Below are positions 29,679 to 42,516 of a stretch of DNA of 64,000 bases, one piece after another. The DNA comes from Agapanthus africanus. Its lineage: Eukaryota > Streptophyta > Magnoliopsida > Asparagales > Amaryllidaceae. The DNA is taken from NCBI GenBank assembly GCA_030015575.1, contig JASDDO010000006.1, positions 208,759,632 to 208,823,631 on the forward strand, written 5' to 3'. Numbering within the stretch: position 1 is the stretch's first letter; each line of letters opens with the position of its first letter. The notes under the pieces are model-generated. The model was given only the letters and a program-made list of their open reading frames with translations. It had not been told where the DNA came from and ran no database searches. Position numbers and translations under genes: made by a program.

Positions 29679-32600
29679 GAGGGCTGCCGCCGGGTATGAG
29701 ATTAGAGTAGGCTCGTTTGAGACGAGGATCGATCAGGGCCGTACGCCTACCCCTTAGGGACAGAGTGATCTGCCTTCTCCAGGACGGATAGCTAGGCTGG
29801 GGTCGAGTATTCAGGACTTGCGATTGATGGTTGGATTATTAGTTGAGGTTAGCCGAGCTCCGAGAGCCGATGATGCCCCTCCTGCTGCAGGGACTGTGAT
29901 TGTACCTGCTGCTCAGGCAATTATTTCTGTTGTTACCGAGATTTTTTCCGTAGCCTTATAGGAATTTTTTAGGCTGAAGCCTCCAGTTTTTACCGGCACA
30001 GATGCATGCGGAGGATCCATAGAAAATCCTCGATAGGATGGCTAGGATTTGTCATTCACAGAGTTGTTCTGACGAGATATGGATTGAGCTTGCGAGTTTC
30101 TGTCTAGAGAGGTCTTTCTCAGACGTGGTGCAAGTCAATTGAGAGAGGCCGAGCTGCAAACCTACTTCCTATGACTTGGAAGGAGTTCACAGCTATATTT
30201 CTTGCTTGTTTCCTTTCGGAGAGTGTTTGAAATGTCCGAGCTCGTAGTTTTGAGTCTTTGCACAAGACTCCACGGATGACAGTGTCTGAGTACGACATTT
30301 AGTTACTCAGCGGTCCGATATGCTCATTACCTGGGGGACACTGAAGAGAAACGGATAAAGTGGTTCGTGTGGAGATTGGACATGTAGCTATTTCTTACCA
30401 TCGGCACCCAGCATTTTGACACTTATGCAGCCGCAATGCATGTAGCCTTACTGCTAGAGAAGCGCATTTCTGAAACTTCGGTCGTTTCTGGACCAAAGCG
30501 GATTTATACCGGTATGCCAGCTCAGAGGCGGTTAGATAGACGTTGTTGTGACAGTTATTCTTTTGGTGTTTCTTCCGACGCGTACTTCTATCTAGTGTTA
30601 TTTCAGTGTTTTCTTCGGTGTGTGTATTTCTTTTGTTGTTTGAATTTGTATCTACGCACTCTGTACCGAGATAGGACCGAGATTCGTCCTTGTTTGATCT
30701 GCCACTTGTTGTTATTATTCCAGTAGGTGTGTCTTTTGTCGCTCGAAATGTTTTTCGTTCGTGTTGTTTTTTTCGTATCGGAGATCTGGATTCTTCTGTC
30801 AATTTTATGCTTCTCGATATGTTTGACTTTGAAGTTCTTCTGAGCATGGATTGGTTAGCCACGTGTTATGCATCCGTGGGCTGCCGTGAGAGGCAGTCAG
30901 ATTTAGTTTTCCGGGTTAACCAGTTCTTGTTTGTTTTCTGGGAGACCTTAGCGCCACCCTTCCCGATTTGAATTCTTCCCTTCGCGCTAGTCATCTTTTG
31001 AGAAAGGGACGTCAGGATTCTTGGCGTATGTTTGTGATGTTAGAGACGCAGAGGTCCCGTTGGACCAAGTCCCGATTGTGTGAGAGTTTCCAGATGTTTT
31101 CCTGACGAGTTGCTTGGTTTGTCGCCAGAGCGCAATATTGAGTTCTGCTTGACTTGGTCCCCGGCACAGAGCCTTTTTCTATACCGCCATATCGGATGGA
31201 CCCGGCGGAGCTTAAGGAACTGAAGGATCAGTTGCAAGATTTGTTGGATAAAGGGCTTGTTCATCCGAGTGCGTCACTTGGGGAGCTCCTGTTCTGTTTG
31301 TTAAGGAGAAGGACGGCAGTTGTGTTTGTGCATCGATTTTTGTCAGTTGAATCGGGTTACTATTCGGAATTGATATCCCTTACCTCACATCTATGATTTA
31401 TTTGATTAGCTCCAGGGTGTGGGACATTTCTCGATGATTGACTTGCGATCAGGTTACCATTAGCTGCAGGTTCGAGAGGATGATATTCCGAAGACCGCTT
31501 TTCACACACGATACGGGCGTTATGAGTCTTTGTGATGTCGTTCGAGATCACCAATACCCCAGCAGCGTTTATGGATTTGATGAACCGTATATTAAGGTCG
31601 TTTCTTGATCAGTCTATCATCGCATTCATTGAGGACATCCTAGTATACTTTTGGAGATGACTGGAGCCTAGGCAGTAATTGACGATTTCGTTGCAGACTT
31701 TGAGGGAGCATCAGCTATTCGCTAAATTATCCAAGTGTGTTTTCTGGTCGGACAACATTGACTTCTTGGGTCACGTAGCTAAGAGAGATGATAAATATGG
31801 AACCAAAAAAGAACGAGGCCGTTCAGCACTGACCCAGACTTGTATCTGTGACTGAGGTTCGCAGCATTTTGGGTTTGGACGGATGCTATTGACATTTCAT
31901 ACAGGATTTTTCACAGATAGCTGCAACGTTGACCGGGTTGGCCGAGAAGGGAGTTTCTTTTCATTAGACTGAGATATGCGAGCAGATCTTTTAGTAGTTG
32001 AAGACTCGTTTTATTATGGCGTCGGTATTATCTTTGCCTTTAGGATCAGGCGGTTTTGTTGGTTATTGCGATGCTTCTCGGCAGTTGAAGAAGCACGAGC
32101 AGAATTATTCCATGCATGACTTAGAAATGGCTCCAGTGGTTTTTACACTAATGATTGGGAGACACTACTTATACGACGATGTCGTGCTAGATATTTACGG
32201 ACCACAAGAAGCTTAAAGTATATCTTTCAGCAACGAGATCTAAATTTGAGACAACACAGATGGATAAAGATAGTGAAAGACTATGACTGTGAGATTCTTT
32301 ATCGTCCGGGGAAGACGAATGTTAGATGCTTCGAGTCGGAGGCCCGGAGGTAGTTTTTCTTGTCTGAGCGCAGTTCAGAGATATTCGACGGCAGATTGGA
32401 AGATGCTATATGACAGCCGAGTATAGTTCGAGTTTACGTCGACCGGGGGACAACTTGTCCGTGTCCATGCACATCCACAGCTATTTGATCATATCCGTGA
32501 GTCATAGTCCGATGACGTTTGTTTGTCAGAGATCTTAGAGCTGGATCGACATGGCAGAGATTCAGAGTTCGTGATTGATGATCAGGGGGTACTATGATTT

Positions 32601-32692
32601 GGGACTCAACTTTGTGTGCCAGATTCCGAAGGGTTGTGACGCGAGATCTTAGAGGAGGCGCATCAGTCAGTATATAGTGTTCATCCGGCAGG
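29679..32692 (+). pseudogene. Decayed chromovirus (Tekay/Del-like) gag-pol, element H
   Basis: Frames are broken throughout, but domains can be followed in order. Gag: FRLKPPVFTGTDA near 29970, KEFTAIFLACF near 30180 and MTVSEYDI near 30275. Protease end: FEVLLSMDWL near 30825. [28 protein letters not shown] near 31180, MIDLRSGYH near 31435, IPKTAFHTRYG near 31490 and FIEDILVY near 31630. RNase [31 protein letters not shown] near 32050. A scrap of integrase follows to about 32690. The RT aspartate pair reads ED instead of DD. No primer site is seen, and the left end abuts the LTR of G. Confidence 0.8.
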
Positions 32693-33677
32693 GTTGTGGC
32701 AGCCCCATCCCCCATTTCTCCACCTCCTTTACTCATCAAAACTCTTCAAAAAATTCATCAAAATCAATACAAGTCTCACTAATTCTTCATTTAACCATTA
32801 ACCAATTTTCCTTAGCCTAATCTAGAATGGATCTTGGAGCAAGGAGGCAAATTGGGAGGCTAAGTTTGCATGTTTGATCTCATGATTTTGATGTATAATC
32901 TTAACCCAATGGTTACTTGATGATTAATTACTTCAATTTATCTAATTTTGATGTTTAATTAGGGTTTTAATTGCAAGTTTGAAAATTAAAGAAAAGGGTT
33001 TGGATCAAGTTAGGGTTTTGATCATTTGATTATGGTTGTGATGAGTAGTTTAACATGTTATGATATGCAAAATCTAGTCTAGTTGTTAATTTGTAAATTG
33101 TTACTCTTAAATTCTCCTAATTAAGATTTTTTGCAAACTAACTTTTTTATTAATCTAAAATGGGTGAGATTAAAATTGCAGAAAAGGTTTTTGAGGCTTA
33201 TTAAGATGGTTAATTGTGATTGTGGCCACTAGATCGCTAATCCGTGAAGTTTTTACGCCAAAACCCTATCGATGTGCTTACTGGGTTTTTGGAATAAATC
33301 GATTTTAATTAAGTTTGAGGTTTTAATGATATACAACCTATTTCATATAATATTTAGTGTGTTGTGAATGCGCGATTGGTGCGATTGGGTTTTAGTCTTG
33401 GTGGTTTTCAAGTTTAGCGACCTTAGTTGTGGTTTGTGGCGTTGTCGCGGGCGCGTTTTGTGCACCAATTGCGTGCGCGTTTAGTTAGTGCGCGTGGTTG
33501 ACTTGTATTATTTGTGTCCGTGACTGTTTATATATTTATTCTCTCATTTACTTGTGTACATTTCTAGGATGGGGTGCAGAGGCATCGGATGTGGCGCGGA
33601 AATGGCAGAGCTGAAATCGGATAAGATTAGCCGAGGCGTCCCGGTGAGTAGATGTACACATCTACGGGGTAATTGTC
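32693..33677 (+). other. Non-coding LTR-like sequence, probably gypsy
   Basis: No reading frame is present. The AT-rich text with 'ttggagcaaggaggcaaattgggaggctaag' and, at 33570-33650, 'ggggtgcagaggcatcggatgtggcg..cggtgagtagatgtacac' resembles plant chromovirus LTR or leader sequence. It starts abruptly where the integrase scrap of H stops and ends where LTR E starts. I cannot prove its termini. Confidence 0.4.
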
Positions 33678-34091
33678 TGTTCATACCATAATTTTGCATT
33701 ATTATATTCCCCATTCGTATTTATTTTACAAATAAACAGGTTCTTTTGACCCATTTCTGCTATATAGTTGCAGGTTACAGGTTCTCGGAATAAAAACAGT
33801 GAAAAAGATGAAAAGACGACACAAAAGTGAGACTACGACCAACAAATGGAAGAATCTTGATCAAGCCTACAGTTTGGAGAATAAATGAAGATTAATGAAC
33901 AAGTTCACAAGTACAAAGGCAGTGCAAGGTTCAAGACTTTGACACGAAGCAAATGGTAAAGTCCACGACATTATGCACTGTAGAAATCTGGAAGAAAACT
34001 AGAAGACAATCTGAGAAACCAAGTGAATAAAAGCCAAGAAAAAAGCAACAGAAGAATTACCAGAGAAGCAGAGCCTTTAAGCCCCCAGTAT

Positions 34092-34140
34092 GGCCGCGGA
34101 TCCGCGGCCAAACATGGGTTTTGGCCGCGGATCCGCGGCC
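34092..34140. repeat. Twin 18-bp GC palindromes in LTR E
   Basis: GGCCGCGGATCCGCGGCC occurs at 34092-34109 and again at 34123-34140. Each is perfectly self-complementary, and they are separated by 13 nt. Related pairs lie in the leaders of copia B and C, and a single copy lies in LTR D. Confidence 0.95.
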
Positions 34141-34253
34141 GTGCGTCGTGCGTGTTGCGCGTGTCGGTGCGTCGGTGCAGTACTTAGGTTTTTCTTAGGG
34201 TATATTTGTAAATTCAGATGTGAGTCGATTGTAACCCTAGGGTTTCTATGCTC

Positions 34254-34261
34254 TATAAATA
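34254..34261 (+). promoter_or_regulatory. TATA box in LTR E
   Basis: The sequence 'ctctataaatagaaaacc' is a strong TATA context. LTR D has the equivalent 'ctataaataaag' on the minus strand. Confidence 0.6.
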
Positions 34262-35111
34262 GAAAACCTAAACCTATATCTGAGGTATGCCTCTTCTTGT
34301 GCCTTATTGTATTTATCCAAATTCAGAATTCAATTCCTGTAAATGTTGGAAGAGAGCATCAAATAAAAATTAGAGTAAGTTTTCTTTTTATTGCCCTAGT
34401 TAAATTTTCTTTCCTATCCTAGTATAGATTTTTCATTATCTGCCTTAGTATAACTTTCATTATCTGCCCTAGTTAATTAGTTTAGAACATATTTTTCAAT
34501 TCCCTAATGAGTGAGTAGTCCTCACTTGTTAGGGTTAGGAATATGGAAGGTTTGAGAGATGAAAATCTTTCACCCCTTTTTTGCCCATTACATATTTTTA
34601 TTGGAATCCATGCATACATACACACACCGCTCCCTACGGCACCCTATCCCACGAGGTAGCGGTGATACTTTAGTTTAAAAGACCGGTTGCGTATGTTTTC
34701 CATAGAGATTAGGGTAAGAATTAAGAAAGAAAGGACAAGAACTTAGAGGAAGAAACATCGTTTCTTCCCGATGGTACTTATCCACTTTATTAATTATTAC
34801 CATAACACCTCATAGATCTTAATTAGGGCATAGAAAGACGTGAGGAATATTGACTTTCCAAATTTAACCTAAACCTAACCCTAGCAAGATTTTAATCCTA
34901 GTATAGATAAACTTTAGTTTTTAGATTTAATCAATCCGACAACAATCGGAATTAATTCGTTAGAACAATTTAAGATTACACAAAATCCCTGTGGACTGAC
35001 CCGTACTCACCGGCTAGCTACCAAGCGACGTCGTTCTTGATTGCGGTAAAATTATTCTTTGATTCATCTTTTAAAAGCGCACACACGCATTAAATCTATC
35101 ATTCAATCAGG

Positions 35112-35129
35112 TGGCGCCGTTGCCGGGGA
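35112..35129 (+). promoter_or_regulatory. Primer binding site of element E
   Basis: The sequence 'tggcgccgttgccgggga' is the classic primer site of Athila/Tat Ty3/gypsy elements. It is three bases after the LTR end. Confidence 0.9.
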
Positions 35130-36213
35130 TGGCGTGTTATTTTCTTTTTGTAATTTCGGGTTAATATAAAATTGAAAAATCATAAAAACTGAAAAATAAA
35201 AAAATATAAAAAATTTATTATCTTGTTATTTTATGAAGGGTATTTTCGTTTGAATTGTGCAGGATCGAAGAACAAATTCAGATCTGGAAAAATCCGGAGA
35301 GAGAATCAAAAAACCCTAGATCTGAACAACAGAGAAAAATCAAACCAGAGGAGCAGAAAATTTCTCGAGATCTGAACCGCATAGGAGACTGCGGAACCGC
35401 GGCAAAAGTACTACATTAGCGGCGGAAGCGCGGTGGGGAAGTGACGTCATCATCTAAATAGCCCACTGTAAGCTTCTCCTCTCCTTCTTCTGAACCCTTG
35501 ATATCTCCTCTGTAAAATTTGCCTGCAGGATTCTTTGCGCCAAAAATTTCTCCCCTTCTAAATAATTGATCTTGTGCAGAATTCTTTGCGCCGTCCTAAA
35601 AAATTGTTTACAAGTGATTGTGTTTACTGCTTTGCATATTTAAATTGACTTTAAGGGGCTTTTACACCAATCCAGATTGGGTGGGGATTTCATTACCCTT
35701 CCCAGGATCCCAAAAATCACATAAGGCATATTGCATTAACCATCAATTAATTAAAGAAGATTAGACTCAGCCCTAAGGACTTCGCGCTCAATAGGACAAA
35801 GGAATAGTTTTAGGCATCGACCGTTGATCCTAACTTGAATTTATGGTTCCTAGGCTAGACAGGTAGTGAAATGTAACTTTAAAAGGCCCGTCTCACGGTG
35901 ATTCGTGAGCGGATCTCTCCTTTCTCTACTTGTGCTTACCTGGCCACAATTGGCGGTGAAGAGGCGGTTTGAGGTCCTACTTCTTGCCCTTTTGGAACAG
36001 TTAGGAGCTGTCTAGCTGACCTAGGTGACCCTAGATCCAGGCTTGATTGTGCATTTGTGATTGATTGAACGTGTGTCTAAGCCTTTTATTGAAAATCATT
36101 TTGCAAAAAGCTCCTTATAAAAAAAACACAAAACGGAATTTTTTTACAAAAACTTGCAACTTATCGCTAAGAAATCCGTGCACCCCACATTCTTTTTCTT
36201 CTCCTTTCTTACA
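35130..36213 (+). other. 5' leader of element E
   Basis: This is non-coding leader between primer site and gag-like gene. It contains GC-palindrome-like words 'gcggaaccgc' (35391-35400) and 'gcggcggaagcgcgg' (about 35420), plus two 'aattctttgcgcc' repeats (35531 and 35580). No other feature is seen. Confidence 0.6.
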
Positions 36214-37945
36214 TCATGGGTACCCCACCTCCCAAAACTCTTGCCGAACTTTGGTACCCTCATCCAAACATTGCTTCATACGCAAATTGTTTTGGTTGAA
36301 TTACGGACGACCCCTCCACGCCCAAAATTTCTTTGAAAGATCGAATAGAAGCGTCTAGGAGAAACAATTCGACTCTGTAATCCACTTTGTATCAACTATT
36401 TCAACCTACACCACCTTCATTCGTTGATACCCCTTTTTCGAGTCCTGTTGTAACTCCGAAAACCATGTCTATCGCTGAACATATTGAACAATCTCGTAAC
36501 CGATCTTTCACTCCTTTCAACACTTACAGTTCTTGGGATCAAGAAGTCCATTCACCTTTTTATCCAAATGTTGATCCTACTTCTGTCCAACCATTCAATT
36601 CTTACCAGTCCTACCCGACTTTCACACCTTCCATAGACATTGCTTCTACACAACCATTTGGGAGTTTCACGTATCCAATCAACTTTGAATCTTTTACTGA
36701 AACCCCTTCACAACACATGTCTAGTCTGGAACAGTTGTTGGAAGCGTACATTGCAGCAACAAACCGACAGATGAGGAATTTGGATGCGTCCATTGCCGCC
36801 CTTATGTAACCTAGTGACCCGGTAGCTAGTTTCCAACTAGCTCCAAAAATTCCAATGTATGATAAGATGGTTGGACATAGTGAGAATTTGAGTGGTGTGA
36901 GTGAGTTCTACACACTTCCAAATCAAACCTACCCATCACCAATTGAATCCTACAACTCTGGTTTTCAAACAAGTTTCCCAAATGATTCACCAGTTAAAGA
37001 TAAAATGTGTAATGAGTTGTGCGACTTTGTAGTGTTTGATTTACCTGATTGTGAAGAGCCCGTTTCGAGTGAACCCAAACGTAATCCTTTTAACCTCTAC
37101 ACCTCCACTCTAGAACCTGAATTGATAAATATCCATGCATTTGATGAGGTGTCTAAAAAAATTGATTTTCACTTGATTGAGGATATTGACGCCGGGAATA
37201 TTTTGGATGATGAACCCGTAGATTTAACTGAAATTTTATCTCCAATTCATTATCCTGAGTTATTTAATGTTTCTCCCGAACCTCATATGAGTCTTGATTT
37301 TGATGATAATTGCATGGATGGGATAACTTTTGAGGAGAATTATGACGATAGTATTGAAGAGAGTATTGAGGATAGTATTGAGGATGAACCATTTTTGTTT
37401 GATGTGTCGGATTTTCCAATTCATCCTCCTGAACCTTTAACTGTTATACTTCCTAAATCACCCTCCTCATCCTTCCAATCGTTCCGACCACGCAAAAGAT
37501 CACGCAGGAGGACTGTGAGCTTGAAAAATTTATGTTCGATCACAGCAGTTTCGACGCCACTGGTACGTTCCTCTTTGAATCTGACACAGTTCTCACAACC
37601 GATATTGATTACGAGTGTTTCACTTTTGCGGACGATTTTGATGACTCACCGCCCGAGTTTGAGTCCTTTGAATTTTCAGATGAGTTAGTTGAGCCATCAG
37701 ACTCGGTTGCTTACAGTCATTTTAAACCATTGATGGAATCCTTCGAGTTCGAGACAGATAGCTTAGGTGAGAATAAGACTATCCCTAAATCACTCCACTT
37801 CGTCCTTTCCATTGTTTCGACCGTGCAAGAATCCGTCGCGCTTCCATTTCCAATGGATGGTTTACCAAGTTCAATGTACCCATGTTTTCTCGCGAATCTT
37901 GAGGGATTTGACCCCATTTCTCAACGGGTTGATAAATTAGCATAA
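36214..37945 (+). pseudogene. Gag-like gene of element E, frameshifted
   Basis: The ATG at 36214 begins MGTPPPKTLAELWYPHPNIA and stops early (near 36300). Open stretches follow at 36387-36809 (Pro/Ser/Thr/Phe-rich, ending in a helical SSLEQLLEAYIAATNRQM segment like the end of Athila-type gag), 36855-37688 (acidic, with 'DDSIEESIEDSIEDE') and 37532-37945. The last two join through a frameshift near 37480, because the second frame is open upstream as QEDCELEKFMFDHSSFD. I see no zinc knuckle, protease, RT or integrase. This could be a non-autonomous derivative with one structural gene. The protein family is not recognised. Confidence 0.55.
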
Positions 37946-38845
37946 TCGCTTTTAACACATCGGTCATCCCAATTTGTGCTAATTTATTTACTCGATTTAC
38001 ACCCTAAAGTTCGTACTAAACTACTTTCTTTTTTCCTCCACCGAGACCATATTCCACCTCTCTTCCCATACGGTCTCGAGTGCTTCTCATTTCCTTCCTC
38101 TACACTCCATTCTTTCACCAACCACACCATTATAACGATAGAATTTTTGAATGGTTGGTGCTAATCTTTATTCTGTGTAAGGCCTTATATAGTTTGATTT
38201 TTCTCTTCCCTAACTCTGAACTTTAACGCTTAAAACAGTGGAAACACTGTCTCACTTAAGTTTGGGGGGACCTTTTTGTATATATATTTTGTTTTTCTTT
38301 AAACAATAAAATTTTTTTTTGTAAAAAAATAAACAGGTGAGCGCCGACAATTTTGACCCTCTTGGTGTAGCCTGACAGTGAGGACACTGTCAAGTTTAAG
38401 TTTGGGGGTGTGCTCGGTAAGCTTTCTTCCTTCGCATTCATTTGTACATTTTTGCATTTGCATATTTATTTTAAAACCCATAAAAATTGAAAATTTTCAA
38501 AAATTATAAAAATTAAAACATTCAATTTTGGCCAAAATTAGCTTGAGTTTGACAAATAGGTTAACTAGCTAGGAACAAGTAGACCCTAGACTTAGTAAAT
38601 TAAAAACCCTAAAAATAACCTTTCTTAAAATTTAACGGTAGAAATTATATTTCTTTATAGTTTATTTAGAAATAGGCAAATTTCGAGTTGCCTTGTTGAG
38701 GCTAAGTTAAAACAAGGGAAAAGTATTGATATTTTTATTAAAGTATAAGTTTGAAAAATAATTTCTAAGCTTAAGTCTAAATTCTGAAAATATATACCCT
38801 ACAAATTGCACAAACACGACCCTTGAAACTTGGAATAGTAGAAGA
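37946..38845 (+). other. 3' non-coding part of element E with polypurine tracts
   Basis: Two PPT-like words, 'cttaagtttggggggacc' near 38258 and 'tttaagtttgggggtgtgctcgg' near 38396, resemble the sequence before the 3' LTR in plant Athila/Tat elements. The sequence then becomes AT-rich (aaaattgaaaattttcaaaaatt). No LTR start TGTTCA is reached before copia B interrupts at 38846. Confidence 0.5.
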
Positions 38846-40940
38846 TGTTAGTGTATATGCCCTAGATGCCATTACTGTATCATACTAGTTTGTATATTAC
38901 TTAATGGAAGCTTGGGATATTCACAGTTGTATAGACAATCTTGCTCAAAATAGTAGTATGCTACTTGGTTTGTTTCTACTTTAATGTGTACATGTGTTTC
39001 ATTTAGTATATCACCTATACACATAAGTGGAGTCCTTAGGATCTTTGCTTTATTACCAGCGTTGTGATGGCAGTCACACTCGTGGGGGCTTGGTAATCCA
39101 CAAGCACATCCTTATACAGGTCCCTAGTCGCAGGACTATCGAGACAGGGCATCGATACTCCGGAGTAGACTAGCGTATGCGCTTCTCATCCCAGCAGGGG
39201 AGACGGTCTGTCCCACAGCCTCCAGTACGTCGTATTTGAGATAGTATGCGGGTGCTCGTTAGGTTACGAGTACACTGGACAGGACTCATCGGGAACTGTT
39301 GGTTGGTACTATACCTATCGTCAGTTATCAGTTCCCAGGTGACATGAGTACAACTTAGTCCGTTGACTTGACACTGTCACTTCGCCTCGAGTGTGTTCCC
39401 GCTGTACTTTGATTACTACCCTACCACGGCTCAAAAGAGTCGTGCAAACAGGTAGTAGTTGGGTGCAGTCCCGAAGCACTTGGAGGCAGTGACGGTTAGA
39501 CAGGATTCGTCTCTCCCGGTATTGGGAGTTGATGTCGCGCTATGTCAAGGAGAGCCATTACACATAGTCGTCCTTGGCCAGGGCAAGCGAGATATACTGG
39601 TGGGTTTCTGGTGTTATCTCAGGGTGTTCTGGGCTACACTCCGACACGACTTGTACCGCTATTAGGGGACTAACGTTTACCGCCCCCCTATGCCCGCTAT
39701 ACGATATTCTCAGACGAACAGACCGGACTGTACGGAGACTGTTACATTCAGGCTCAGTAGGAGTTCGGATGGGTTTCACCTCATCAGTCTTCTTATCGGC
39801 ATCTACATGGGGGCCGTTACACACAGCTAGTGCAGCTTGCGGTCTGTGGTTAAACCCACTGCCGGCATAGTGTCGAGTCTTTAGAGTCCCACAAAGAGAG
39901 CTATTAGCCTTTGGACAAAAAGGGTAGAGGTCGCATGGTTTTGCGACAGGGTTCGGTCACCTCCGCGCACTTGTGCACGTTTGGTGTCCGGGCAGTTATT
40001 ACTAGCGGGCCTTGGTTTAAGCCAGATCCTAGTATACGTTTTGGGATTGGTTTTATCTCGTTTGTGTTCACGTTTCTCGGAACGCGGATGCGGGTGTGTA
40101 TGCACGGTTGACCGAGACAGAGGCAGAGGATTCTCATTAGGGTTGTTGACTGTTGACTTTTTCTAAACCCTAATGAGAATAGGAAATATGATTAGTAATA
40201 ATATTAATTAAGTATTATTGTGCCATGGTTGGGTTGAAAGTTTGACTTTATTGACTTGTTGACTTTGTTGACCGGTTGACTAGCTTGGACTTGTTGACCA
40301 TCATCATTTCAATGGATATCATTTCATGGCTATGACTTTTGCTTGCTTGTATGTTCACAAAATGCTTTAAATGCATGAAATGATATTGCCATTGAAATGA
40401 ACCATCACAAAATACTTGATTACAATTATTATTATGATTATTTTGGTTTTTGAGAGCATGGTTGCAAAAGTCTTCATTCATTCTATCATTCTCACTCCCT
40501 CTCATCCAAGCTCTCTCCATTGCTCTCCCTCTTCCTCTAGCTCAAGGAAAGATCCCTCTCATCGGTTGAGAACCATTTTCCTTTGAGATAAAACACCAAA
40601 ACCACTCTCTACTCATCCTAAGGTTGAAGGTTTTGCAAACCTAACACTTTAGTTTCCTCTAGATTGAGGTTGGAGCCAAAGGTAGAAGCTTTCGGGTGGA
40701 TCCATCTTCGGCACAAGGAGACGACGAGGTGAGATCGATCCGACCACCACAAGGAGTCAAAGAGAAGGAGTTCAAGTTTAGGTATAACCCCTAACATAGT
40801 AGCTAAACTTTTAGTTAGGTTGCTAGATAGTTTGTTTAGCAAAGTTCCGGTTTTTTGAGTCCATGTTACCTCCACCGAAAAATCATTTTTCACCGCTTCC
40901 GCATCCCCGAAAGAACCGGGAAGGGTAACGTGGACTTACA
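38846..40940 (+). repeat. 5' LTR of copia B, 2095 bp
   Basis: It starts TGTTAGTGTATATGCCC and ends ..GTGGACTTACA, followed by g and the primer site. It matches the 3' LTR (57616-59413) over its first about 1,808 bp with few differences by eye. It contains the core block shared by all copia LTRs in the window (for example 'gacagggcatcgatactccggagtagactagcgtatgc'). Confidence 0.93.
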
Positions 40941-40941
40941 G

Positions 40942-40954
40942 TGGTATCAGAGAC
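40942..40954 (+). promoter_or_regulatory. Primer binding site of copia B
   Basis: The sequence 'tggtatcagagac' lies one base after the LTR. It is complementary to the 3' end of plant initiator tRNA-Met, the usual primer of Ty1/copia elements. Confidence 0.9.
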
Positions 40955-41149
40955 AAGCTAAACACTATCTAACATGTTAGCAAAGTAACTAGAAGTTCGA
41001 TCGGAGAAAAAAATCAAAAAACATGCCCGAAATGTTTTCTTTCTGCCGATTTTTATTTCTGTTCAAAAAATAATTAATCTTACACTAAAATTCGGCTCAG
41101 GGTTTTTAAAGAACACAAGAGAAAATTGATCCACTAACTCGGTCAAAGC

Positions 41150-41195
41150 GCCGCGGATCCGCGGCACGAGCTTGCTCCTGCCGCGGATCCGCGGC
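41150..41195. repeat. Twin 16-bp GC palindromes in the copia B leader
   Basis: GCCGCGGATCCGCGGC lies at 41150-41165 and 41180-41195, separated by 14 nt (acgagcttgctcct). A further hairpin GCCGAG-TTGA-CTCGGC (41194-41209) overlaps the end of the second. The pair starts about 200 nt downstream of the primer site. Confidence 0.95.
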
Positions 41196-42319
41196 CGAGT
41201 TGACTCGGCTGTGGGTCAATTTTCCTGCAGTGTTCTTATAGGGGTATTTTGGTATTTTTACAATATGTTTTTTCTGCCCAGATTTTCCAGAAAGCAAATT
41301 TGTGTTTTGGGGTGGTTACAAATCCGTATTTTGATCGAACTTCTATAGACTTTAGCTAACGGGTTGTATCTGTGATGTGATATATGTATTGAACGTCTGC
41401 TAATCGCTATACGTCGATTAGTGGGGGTTATACATATCTATGATCTGTAATGTTGATGGTTTGCGTATATGAATTTGTTGGATTGTCGCGGATGAATAGC
41501 CGGGGGGTTGTGAGATGAGAGTTTTCTTTACCTTTCAATTCATGTAATTTGTAATTGATGTAATATTATTTATATGGCCTCACATCCGGGATGAGGTTGT
41601 AGCCGCCATTGTATAATTTATTTTACTGTTTTTGCTCCTAGGATAGACCCAAGATGGGGTGCACAAACTACCGGGTACCTAGAAGTGTCGAGTGGCCTAC
41701 TCACGTTGTTGAGGGAGGTTGCTTTACTTCGGGTATTTGGCGGGTAGTTTGCCGCACTCGTAGGGGTCTAGGGTGGGGTATTGGCTATTCATTGCGACCG
41801 TGTAATCCGCTTTTCGTTACTGGCTCGAACGAATCGCGGATTCCTAGTATATCCAAAGTATTCATCTGTGATCTGGAATGGCTATCATTGCATCTGATGA
41901 ATGTAAATATCTATATATGATATCTATTTAGGCGTTGCTTATGTTTTGCATCCGCGCTAGTCCAGCCCCCGCTCTGTAGTTAGTTAAGTAACCTAACGGG
42001 TAATGACGGGGCCCCGTGGCGAATGCGGATGGCATAAGCGTACGTCATATTTTCGTTGTTTTCTGCAATAGTAGGATTTAATGATGGGACGCATTAAATT
42101 AATGCAAGAAAATAAACCAAAGTTAAAGTCGTTGGAACAATTTCAAAACCACTCGGTTTCTTTTCAAAAACAACTTTTAAATGCGGAGCTTAAGCCACTC
42201 CTTTTAAAAGCTATCATGTTCCATCGATTATATCAAGTTCACTACGTTCACGGTTTCGCCAAAACCATTCGTAGCCCTCCGTCATTTCATATGGATAGTC
42301 AATAGTATTCAAGCTGTGT

Positions 42320-42516
42320 TTGTTGGCCAAAGTCAAGGCACAGTGATTGGTAGCTATTGGGTGTTCATATGTAGCATAGATAGATGCGTTGGTTTGGGGC
42401 AGTCGTACTGCCATGTTGGCCAAAGTCAAGGGTAGGTGCGGGTGGGTTCAAATTAACCTGGAGAATGACGGGTAGGACTTGACATGTGACTTATGATTTG
42501 TTGGCCAAAGTCAAGG
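42320..42516 (+). repeat. Three phased 19-nt leader motifs (copia B)
   Basis: Copies of 'ttgttggccaaagtcaagg' are at 42320-42338, 42413-42431 (first base a) and 42498-42516. Start-to-start spacings are 93 and 85 nt, identical to element F. Confidence 0.9.

Larger units (their letters stand above)
33678..35109 (+). repeat. 5' LTR of gypsy-like element E, about 1.4 kb
   Basis: It starts TGTTCATACC and ends ..CATTCAATCA, followed by g and an Athila/Tat-type primer site. The related LTR of D on the opposite strand (62566-63965, 1400 bp) also starts TGTTCA and ends AATCA. Its last 150 bp match in places ('gacccgtactcacc', 'ctagctac', 'gcgac', 'ttcttgattgcggt'). A TATA box is at 34254. Paired GC palindromes lie 115-160 bp upstream of it. 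The start is less certain than the end. Confidence 0.65.

Noticed and set aside
29467-29757. Overlapping Cys/Arg/Ala-rich frames on both strands
   Set aside because: They are created by the tandem TTGCGCAACTGCGCAGAC repeat, which is open in several frames.
34092-34140. SacII/BamHI/NotI-like palindromes as cloning-vector contamination
   Set aside because: The copies differ in their centres, sit at homologous places in several retroelements and are embedded in plant element sequence.
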